Below, piece after piece: positions 5,681-10,318 of a stretch of DNA of 10,318 nt (position 1 is the stretch's first letter; every line of letters starts with the position of its first letter). The translations under genes and the position numbers were made by a program. A model generated the notes under the pieces. That model made no database searches. It was not told the origin of the DNA and saw nothing but the letters and a program-made list of their open reading frames with translations. The stretch comes from Verrucomicrobiota bacterium (GTDB lineage: Bacteria > Verrucomicrobiota > Verrucomicrobiia > Chthoniobacterales > UBA10450), in contig QHRC01000103.1 of assembly GCA_003219995.1 (NCBI GenBank), positions 1,495-11,812 of the forward strand. The letters run 5' to 3'.

Positions 5681-6286
5681 TCACCAGATTTTATGGCGTA
5701 CCGGCGCCAGCGACTGGGTTAACTTTTGCAAACCCAATTCGAGGCGCGTTTTTACGGTCCCGAGCGGCGCGTGAGTGGCATTGGCGATTTCGCGGTGACT
5801 CATGCCCGTGAAAAAGGCAAGCTCGATCGCTTCACGCTGATAGGCAGGAAGCTCTTTTAAGCGCCGGTGCAGAAATCGCCGCAAATCGGCACGCGAAATT
5901 TCATCAAAGGCATGGGGCTGCGGTTTTGATTGCGGTTGTTCGTCCACATGAGTCTGATAGCGCTCTTTCGCCCGGCAATAGGCTTGTCGTCGCCGCAGCC
6001 GATCGATCGCGCGACGCCGGGCCAGGGTCACCACCCAGCCAAGCATTTTACCGGCTTTCGGTGAGTAGCGTCTCGCGTCGCGCCAAATCTGAATCAAAAT
6101 TTCCTGCAACACATCGTCGGCCTCTCCTTCTTCGTGGACGACATTGCCGATGACCGATTTGAGTCGGCTGCTGTGACGCGAATAAAATTCATTCAAGGCT
6201 TGCGGTTGCCGATCGCTAATCGCTTCCATGAGCGATTCGTTCGACACGCGCGCCGTGACGTTAAAATCAAATCGTGGTTCTAACAT
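5681..6286 (-). CDS. ECF-type RNA polymerase sigma factor (SigK-like group)
   Basis: This 201-residue protein is a two-domain sigma factor that directs RNA polymerase to alternative promoters. The sigma-2 region (about 28-101) includes LNEFYSRHSSRL, then EADDVLQEILIQIW (55-68, the core-binding and -10-recognition segment), and ends WVVTLARRRAIDRLRRRQ. A Q/P-rich linker (about 112-125) follows. The sigma-4 region (about 143-190) has LKELPAYQREAIELAFF and the helix-turn-helix MSHREIANATHAPLGTVKTRL (in segments 162-182), for -35 recognition. The sequence resembles sigma factors annotated as SigK-like, which normally pair with a membrane zinc anti-sigma factor. No anti-sigma gene is encoded next to it here. 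It lies 196 bases after the end of a zinc-ribbon gene on the same strand. No ribosome binding site is obvious before ATG 6286. Confidence 0.92.
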   Translation of the reverse strand: MLEPRFDFNVTARVSNESLMEAISDRQPQALNEFYSRHSSRLKSVIGNVVHEEGEADDVLQEILIQIWRDARRYSPKAGKMLGWVVTLARRRAIDRLRRRQAYCRAKERYQTHVDEQPQSKPQPHAFDEISRADLRRFLHRRLKELPAYQREAIELAFFTGMSHREIANATHAPLGTVKTRLELGLQKLTQSLAPVRHKIW

Positions 6287-6393
6287 GGGTGCTTGCTTCG
6301 CATTAGGTTGTCGTGAGTTGAAAGAGTTGTTGCGCGATTTAGAAAAATGCAGAGGCAGTCAGGTGCGGCAATCAGGCGGCAAACCGGTCTGCT

Positions 6394-6445
6394 CGTAGGT
6401 CAAATCCCTACGGATGCGGCACTTACCGTTGGGCCGGCCTCCAAC
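6394..6445. other. Pair of hairpins in the gap between the zinc-ribbon and sigma factor genes
   Basis: Hairpin 1 is CGTAGG (6394-6399) with CCTACG (6407-6412) around a 7-base loop TCAAATC, which looks like a tRNA T-arm missing one T. Hairpin 2 is GTTGG (6428-6432) with CCAAC (6441-6445) around a GGCCGGCC-containing core. Both lie just after the zinc-ribbon stop on the - strand and before the sigma factor start. They could be a factor-independent 3' end lacking a U-tract, or part of a dispersed repeat. No open frame in 6287-6482 looks coding. Confidence 0.35.
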
Positions 6446-6482
6446 TCAGCAGATTTCGGGGATGCTTGCGCGTTCGCGAAAA

Positions 6483-6791
6483 CTATGTCGGCTCGCTGCC
6501 GTTGTTGCTCGGCTTGCTTTGTAAGATCGACATGTTTGCCAGCACTTCATCAGTGGGTCGCACCCAATCCATCGGGATGGAATGACAACCGTCGCTGGGA
6601 CAAATCATTCGCAATGGACCCATCCCTCTCGTCCCGCCAATGACCTGAATATCCCGGCCAGTGATAATACTGCTGCAAACAAGGCAGTAACGTTTTTCCT
6701 CCAGCGAACTCCATTTCCGGAATTGATCGAGCCGCTTCAACGCTTCTAATTTGTCATCGTCAGACAGCTTGATTGGGAACAGAAGCGCCAT
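6483..6791 (-). CDS. Hypothetical small zinc-ribbon protein
   Basis: This 102-residue soluble protein of unknown function has a charged helical N-terminus (about 10-34: DDDKLEALKRLDQFRKW). Next comes a probable metal site made of CLVC (C36, C39) and CPSDGC (C64, C69), separated by a conserved-looking core, SIITGRDIQVIGGTRG. After the last cysteine, HSIPMDWVRP ends the ordered part and a polar tail follows. The four-cysteine spacing (CxxC, 24 residues, Cx4C) suits a zinc ribbon, which could bind nucleic acid or protein. There is no signal peptide. It lies upstream of the sigma factor on the same strand, but the gap is too wide to argue for coupling, and it is divergent from the next gene. The composition and cysteine spacing support a real gene. 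Confidence 0.75.
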   Translation of the reverse strand: MALLFPIKLSDDDKLEALKRLDQFRKWSSLEEKRYCLVCSSIITGRDIQVIGGTRGMGPLRMICPSDGCHSIPMDWVRPTDEVLANMSILQSKPSNNGSEPT

Positions 6792-7001
6792 CGCCCCAGA
6801 GCATTACAGATCGCCTGCGAAGAGCGCAATCAGACGAACGCCGAATTCGAGTATCGGTCTAAACCTTATGTTCGAACGGCACCTCCGGTAAAAAACTAAC
6901 CGGTCGCATAATCGCGGCGGTGATCGCGACCTTCGGAAATTGAGCCATCTATCGATCAAGTGGGGTGCGTTATCTTTGCGTGAAAATGGAAATGATCGAG
7001 G

Positions 7002-7007
7002 GGAGGG
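7002..7007 (+). promoter_or_regulatory. Strong Shine-Dalgarno site deciding the start of the 95-residue protein
   Basis: GGAGGG at 7002-7007 lies 8 bases before ATG 7016. This is near-ideal spacing and argues for that start over the upstream in-frame GTG at 6965 and ATGs at 6986 and 6992. Confidence 0.7.
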
Positions 7008-7015
7008 CGACGGCA

Positions 7016-7303
7016 ATGGAGCGCATGGAGCTGTATTTCATCGCAAATCCAGACAGTCCCTCGGCCATGCGCCGGCCGCGCTTGTCAGTCCGAGGTGAAC
7101 TCTGGGTTGCGCTTCTTGGCTCGACCGTGGAAGAAGGAATCCTCGGTATCGGACCCACAGTGGAAGCAGCGCTGCGCGCCTTCGATGCCCAATATCTCGC
7201 TGCCTTGAGTCCGCCGGTCCAAACCGCCAGCCGCCGGGCGCGCTCCGGACATCGACGCGTCGCCCAGCTCAAATTCAATCGAGGATTTCGCGCCGCAGTT
7301 TGA
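7016..7303 (+). CDS. Hypothetical protein of 95 residues
   Basis: The family is not identified. The protein begins MERMELYFIANPDSPSAM. Its middle (about 23-67) reads like a small folded alpha/beta domain: RGELWVALLGSTVEEG, then IGPTVEAALRAFDAQYLAAL, a strand-turn-helix with a long amphipathic helix. The tail is basic (RRARSGHRR, 73-81) and could contact nucleic acid or membrane. No cysteines, membrane segment or signal peptide are present. The strong ribosome binding site just before ATG 7016 and the coherent helix pattern favour a real gene over the antisense frame that overlaps it. It is divergent from the zinc-ribbon gene (224 bases between the starts) and 134 bases ahead of the histidine kinase on the same strand. 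Confidence 0.65.
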   Translation: MERMELYFIANPDSPSAMRRPRLSVRGELWVALLGSTVEEGILGIGPTVEAALRAFDAQYLAALSPPVQTASRRARSGHRRVAQLKFNRGFRAAV

Positions 7304-7437
7304 CGTCTTTTAAAGGCCCATCATCGCCGGTCAGCAACCCGATCATAACAATGTTGGGATAGGCATTCGCGCGAGTCACGCTATATTTAGATCGCGACTT
7401 AGATTTACGGGAGCTGTTAATTTTCTGCAAAGGGCCC

Positions 7438-8286
7438 ATGGCTCAGAAACGCAAAACGAGCATGACGAAGAGACGGTCGCAGAGCCGGGGCCGTTCGCGC
7501 TCGCGCCGCGATAGTAGGAACGGCAAGAACAAATCGATCGGTTACCCGACTATCGGCGAAGACGCCAGAGATTCTCTGGAAGCCCGCGTGCTCGAGCAAA
7601 CCAAGGAATTGCACGCCGCGAACAGAAAATTGGAAAACGAAATCAAACGGCGGAAAGGACTTGAAGGCGAAATCCTCGAAATCAGCGATCGCGAGCAGCA
7701 ACGGCTTGGGGATGAATTGCACGATGGGATTTGCCAGCATCTTACTGCCGTTGCATTCATGGCGCGCTCGGTCGCGCTTCGGTTAAAGAATCATCGCGTC
7801 GTTGAGATCGATGATCTGGAAAAAATCGCCGAACTGGTCAACGCCGCGGCGGCGGATACGCGCAATGTTTCCCGTGCCCTGCATCGTATCGACGTCGATT
7901 CAGCCGGGTTGGCCGGCGCGCTCCAAGATCTGGTCGACCGGGAAATCTGGAAGATACCCTGCCGGCTGCAGGTTCAACGCTCGTTCCATATCGATGACGA
8001 TCCGGCCGCATCCCACCTCTATCGCATTGCCCGCGAGGCCGTGATCAATGCCAACAAACATGCCCAGGCCCGGGAAATTGTGGTCGAACTGGGCCGGTCA
8101 CGAAGAGGAATCTTTTTGAGCGTAACCGACAACGGCGTTGGATTTCAAAGCAAACGGGACAAACCGCGAGGATTGGGCTTTCACATCATGAACTATCGCG
8201 CTCGGGCCGCCGGCGGTCGTTTGAAAGTAGAATCTCCGAGGCGGGGCGGCACCCGTATTGTTTGTTACCTACCCGACACGCAATGA
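7438..8286 (+). CDS. Soluble two-component histidine kinase (HisKA_3/NarL-partner type)
   Basis: This 282-residue protein phosphorylates itself on His and passes the phosphate to a response regulator. Residues 1-33 are Arg/Ser/Lys-rich (RSQSRGRSRSRRDSR), and a coiled-coil-like helix follows (about 45-90). The HisKA_3 dimerisation domain has REQQRLGDELHDGICQHL with phospho-acceptor H95. The ATPase domain has an N-box REAVINANKHA (199-209), DNGVGF (231-236), GLGFHIMNYRA (245-255) and GGTRI (270-274). No membrane helix and no sensing domain (PAS, GAF, HAMP) is present, so it must be cytoplasmic and take its signal from another protein or from the N-terminal tail. Its stop overlaps the regulator's start (ATGA), which marks the pair as cognate. 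ATG 7438 has a weak AGGG close by, and ATG 7462 is the alternative. Confidence 0.93.
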   Translation: MAQKRKTSMTKRRSQSRGRSRSRRDSRNGKNKSIGYPTIGEDARDSLEARVLEQTKELHAANRKLENEIKRRKGLEGEILEISDREQQRLGDELHDGICQHLTAVAFMARSVALRLKNHRVVEIDDLEKIAELVNAAAADTRNVSRALHRIDVDSAGLAGALQDLVDREIWKIPCRLQVQRSFHIDDDPAASHLYRIAREAVINANKHAQAREIVVELGRSRRGIFLSVTDNGVGFQSKRDKPRGLGFHIMNYRARAAGGRLKVESPRRGGTRIVCYLPDTQ

Positions 8287-8978
8287 AACGTGTCAGATCC
8301 GCCAACAAAAATCCGAAATGCGATCCATCGCGCGCGAAACGCATTGTGATCGTGGATGATCATCCGCTTTTTCGAAAAGGTCTCGAACAGTTGATCCATT
8401 CAAATGACGGCCTGGCCGTGTGTGGAGAGGCGGGCAGCGCCGCCGAAGCAATGGACGTAATTCGCCGAATCGCGCCCGACTTGGTGATTGTCGATATCAG
8501 CCTGCCCGGAGCCAATGGCATTGAGTTGATCAAGAACATTCGGGCGGAATTTTCTAAGCTGCCGATTCTGGTGCTATCAATGCATGATGAATCACTTTAT
8601 GCATTGCGCTCTCTTCGCGCGGGCGCGCAAGGCTATGTTATGAAACAAGAAGCGCTTGCCAATGTCCTCACCGCAATCCAGCAGGTCTTCGATGGGCGCC
8701 CTTACCTGAGCCCGGCCATGTCCGCAAAATTGATTGTTAGTTATGCTGAGGCCAGCGACGGCAAGGCCGCCGCGACCGACAATTTAAGCGATCGCGAACT
8801 GGAGATTTTAGAATTGATCGGCAAAGGACGGGAAGTGCGCGAAATCGCGAAGGAACTTCACTTGAGTCCAAAAACAGTCGAAACACATCGCGCCCACATC
8901 AAGGAGAAATTAAATCTTGCAAACGCGCGACAAGTCACTCGTTTCGCGGTGCAATGGCTGGACGCACGTAGCGCCTGA
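8283..8978 (+). CDS. NarL/FixJ-family response regulator
   Basis: This 231-residue protein comprises a receiver domain (about 20-137) and a LuxR-type helix-turn-helix (about 167-228). In the receiver, D25 and D26 (IVDDHPLF) form the acidic pocket, D71 (VDISLPG) accepts the phosphate, S99 (VLSMHDE) is the switch residue, and K121 (VMKQEA) completes the site. The DNA-binding part shows LSDRELEILELIGKG and the recognition region LSPKTVETHRAHIKEKL (194-210). ATG 8283 is chosen because it overlaps the kinase stop by the classic ATGA arrangement, giving translational coupling. An in-frame TTG at 8262 would only add seven unsupported residues. It is the phosphorylation partner of the kinase and most likely a transcription activator. 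Its targets are unknown, and the dodecin gene 91 bases downstream is a candidate only by position. Confidence 0.96.
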   Translation: MKRVRSANKNPKCDPSRAKRIVIVDDHPLFRKGLEQLIHSNDGLAVCGEAGSAAEAMDVIRRIAPDLVIVDISLPGANGIELIKNIRAEFSKLPILVLSMHDESLYALRSLRAGAQGYVMKQEALANVLTAIQQVFDGRPYLSPAMSAKLIVSYAEASDGKAAATDNLSDRELEILELIGKGREVREIAKELHLSPKTVETHRAHIKEKLNLANARQVTRFAVQWLDARSA

Positions 8979-9054
8979 GATTTCGCGGCGCGCAGAACTA
9001 GATCGCGGGAATTCGAAGGAACCGAAACGACTTTGCTCTTCGATCATTAAGAAA

Positions 9055-9060
9055 AGGAGA
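9055..9060 (+). promoter_or_regulatory. Shine-Dalgarno site of the dodecin gene
   Basis: AGGAGA at 9055-9060, inside an AAGAAAAGGAGA purine run, sits 9 bases before ATG 9070. This fixes the start and gives a protein of normal dodecin length. Confidence 0.75.
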
Positions 9061-9069
9061 ATTATATCC

Positions 9070-9282
9070 ATGGCAAAAATCGTCAAAGTTATCGAAGTAA
9101 TGTCGGAATCACCGAAGAATTGGGAAGAAGCCGCACAGAATGTCGTCAGCGAAGCGTCGAAAACGCTGCGCAATATTCGATCGATTTACATTAAGGAATT
9201 CACCGCCGCGGTCGACAACGACAAGATCACCAGTTATCGCGTCAATGCGAAAGTGACTTTCGAAATGGAGCGCGGAAGTTAG
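9070..9282 (+). CDS. Dodecin (small flavin-binding protein)
   Basis: This 70-residue protein has the dodecin beta-alpha-beta-beta layout. A first strand, AKIVKVIEVMSES, is followed by a helix, WEEAAQNVVSEASKTLRNI (18-36), a second strand, SIYIKEFTAAV (38-48), a turn NDKI, and a third strand, YRVNAKVTFEM. Dodecins form hollow 12-subunit shells that store or buffer riboflavin, FMN or related ligands in the cytoplasm. The tryptophan that stacks the flavin in well-studied members (in a WAEV or WFEV context) is absent. The equivalent place holds Ser38, with Tyr40 two residues on, so ligand choice may differ. It lies 91 bases after the response regulator on the same strand with its own strong ribosome binding site, and meets the convergent lysS gene with only 5 bases between the stops. 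Confidence 0.9.
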   Translation: MAKIVKVIEVMSESPKNWEEAAQNVVSEASKTLRNIRSIYIKEFTAAVDNDKITSYRVNAKVTFEMERGS

Positions 9283-9287
9283 TTCTT

Positions 9288-10318
9288 TTAGTCGCGCTTC
9301 GGCTTAAGCAGCGGAAACAAAATCACGTCGCGGATCGATTCCGCACCGGTGAGCAACATCGACAATCGGTCGACGCCGAGGCCGAAGCCGCCGGCCGGCG
9401 GCATGCCGTGCTCGAGCGCGAGCAAAAATTCCTCGTCGATCTTTTGTGTTTCTTCGCCCGCTTGTTCTTGCAGGCGCTGACGCTGCGCCAGTGGGTCGTT
9501 CAACTCGGTGTAACCGGGTGCGATTTCCACGCCGTTGATGATCAACTCGAAAACATCGACAAGTGAGTTGTCTTCGCGATTTTGTTTCGCCAGGGGCACG
9601 AGCTCTTTCGGACAATGCGTGACAAAAAGCGGATCGATCGCCTCTTCTTCGATTAACTTCTCGAAGACATGCTGTGTAACTTCGAAATCGGCGAGCTGCG
9701 GTGAAATCTCGACCCCGAGCTTACCAGTGGCGCGCTCCCGTCTCTGTACGCTCGTCAGCTCGAACCAATCCTTCCCCGCAACTTCGCGCACCAAATCGTG
9801 ATAGCGCGCTCGCCGCCACGGCCTGTTCAAGTTGATCGTGCGCGTGATTTTTCCATCGACATCTCGATGCTCGATTTGCAGCGAGCCGCATACGACTTGC
9901 GCGAGGTGACAAATCAATTCCTCGACCAGGTTGGCCATTTTTTCGAAATCGGCATACGCCCAATAGGCCTCGAGCATGGTGAACTCGGGATTGTGCTTTC
10001 GCGAGACGCCTTCGTTGCGGAAGTTCCGGTTGATCTCGAAAACTTTGTTGAACCCGCCGATAAGTAAACGCTTCAAGTAAAGTTCGGGCGCGATACGCAG
10101 ATAAAGATCAAGACCGAGCGCTTTGTGGTGCGTGCTAAATGGTTCGGCCGCGGCGCCACCGGCAATCGTTTGCAGAATCGGGGTCTCCACTTCCAGAAAA
10201 CCGCGCTCTTCGAAAAAGCGCCGGGTCTCACGAACAATTGCGATGCGTTTTTCAAAGTTTTTCCGCGAACGTTCGTTCGTGAGCAGATCGAGATAACGCT
10301 GCCGGTAGCGCGCCTCGA
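9288..10318 (-). CDS. lysS: Lysyl-tRNA synthetase, class II (5' end outside window)
   Basis: 342 residues of the C-terminal catalytic part are visible. The frame stays open through the right edge, where it reads EARYRQRYLDLLTNERSRKN, a segment just before the catalytic core of bacterial LysS. The enzyme charges tRNA-Lys with lysine using ATP in the cytoplasm. Class II motif 1 is FLEVETPILQTIAGGAAAEPF (in segments), followed by LYLRIAPELYLKRLL. Motif 2 is FEINRNFRNEGVSRKHNPEFTMLE (in segments), and motif 3 is GFGLGVDRLSMLL near the C-terminus. NGVEIAPGYTELNDP is the lysine and ATP site region. The sequence ends RDVILFPLLKPKRD, typical of the family. The missing part should hold the anticodon-binding OB domain (roughly 150-170 residues). 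No odd residues are seen in the motifs. Confidence 0.96.
   Translation of the reverse strand, partial: EARYRQRYLDLLTNERSRKNFEKRIAIVRETRRFFEERGFLEVETPILQTIAGGAAAEPFSTHHKALGLDLYLRIAPELYLKRLLIGGFNKVFEINRNFRNEGVSRKHNPEFTMLEAYWAYADFEKMANLVEELICHLAQVVCGSLQIEHRDVDGKITRTINLNRPWRRARYHDLVREVAGKDWFELTSVQRRERATGKLGVEISPQLADFEVTQHVFEKLIEEEAIDPLFVTHCPKELVPLAKQNREDNSLVDVFELIINGVEIAPGYTELNDPLAQRQRLQEQAGEETQKIDEEFLLALEHGMPPAGGFGLGVDRLSMLLTGAESIRDVILFPLLKPKRD

Noticed and set aside
6355..6420. Possible complete tRNA around the T-arm-like hairpin
   Set aside because: The bases after the T-arm find no complementary acceptor strand upstream, and no anticodon arm is present.
6970..7278. 102-residue open frame on the - strand opposite the 95-residue protein
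   Set aside because: It is Arg/Ser-rich, has no ribosome binding site, and no domain pattern. The + strand frame has a strong Shine-Dalgarno site and better protein character.
8262..8282. TTG start adding seven residues to the response regulator
   Set aside because: The ATG at 8283 overlaps the kinase stop in the usual ATGA coupling. The extra residues just read through the end of the kinase gene.
9283..9287. Shared bidirectional terminator between dodecin and lysS
   Set aside because: Only 5 bases separate the stops, and I see no convincing hairpin with T-runs there. Any terminator would have to lie within the coding ends.

Overview
The window reads as ordinary bacterial chromosome with moderately high GC. 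The best guess at the source is an uncultivated soil or freshwater Verrucomicrobiota of the Spartobacteria/Chthoniobacterales type. This is inferred from a DUF2851 protein, a single pseudopilin ending in a 'WSLGSDHLKGSD...DDVISW'-type tail, many starts without a clear Shine-Dalgarno sequence, and intergenic gaps full of short repeats and palindromes. No phage, transposase, CRISPR array or defence cassette is visible.

Left part, + strand (1-2826): the end of an unidentified protein, a palindromic repeat whose right arm supplies the start codon of a DUF2851 gene, the DUF2851 gene, a GTTAAAAG/GTTACAAG-type hairpin array, a type II/IV pseudopilin, four tandem heptamers, tRNA-Gly(CCC) with an encoded CCA, a large nested palindrome, and a small single-domain GIY-YIG protein.

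Middle part, - strand (2868-6791, transcribed right to left): a zinc-ribbon protein of unknown function, an ECF-type sigma factor with no visible anti-sigma partner, a glutaredoxin-like protein with a CGWS active site, a second GTTAAAAG-type array, and a class A penicillin-binding protein of the PBP1A type, which builds peptidoglycan.

Right part (7016-10318): a 95-residue conserved-looking hypothetical protein with a strong ribosome binding site, a soluble histidine kinase translationally coupled (ATGA) to a NarL/FixJ response regulator, and a dodecin, all on the + strand. The 3' two-thirds of lysS (lysyl-tRNA synthetase) follows on the - strand and runs off the window. The kinase/regulator pair is the only clear functional operon. 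The other genes are housekeeping or stand-alone.

The most unusual content is between the genes. Two related inverted arrays of 8-9-base units share an exact 16-mer and fill the gaps between co-directional genes. One repeat donates a start codon. A tRNA-palindrome-GIY-YIG trio may be a small mobile or repeat-maintaining unit. I see no convincing new multi-gene system.
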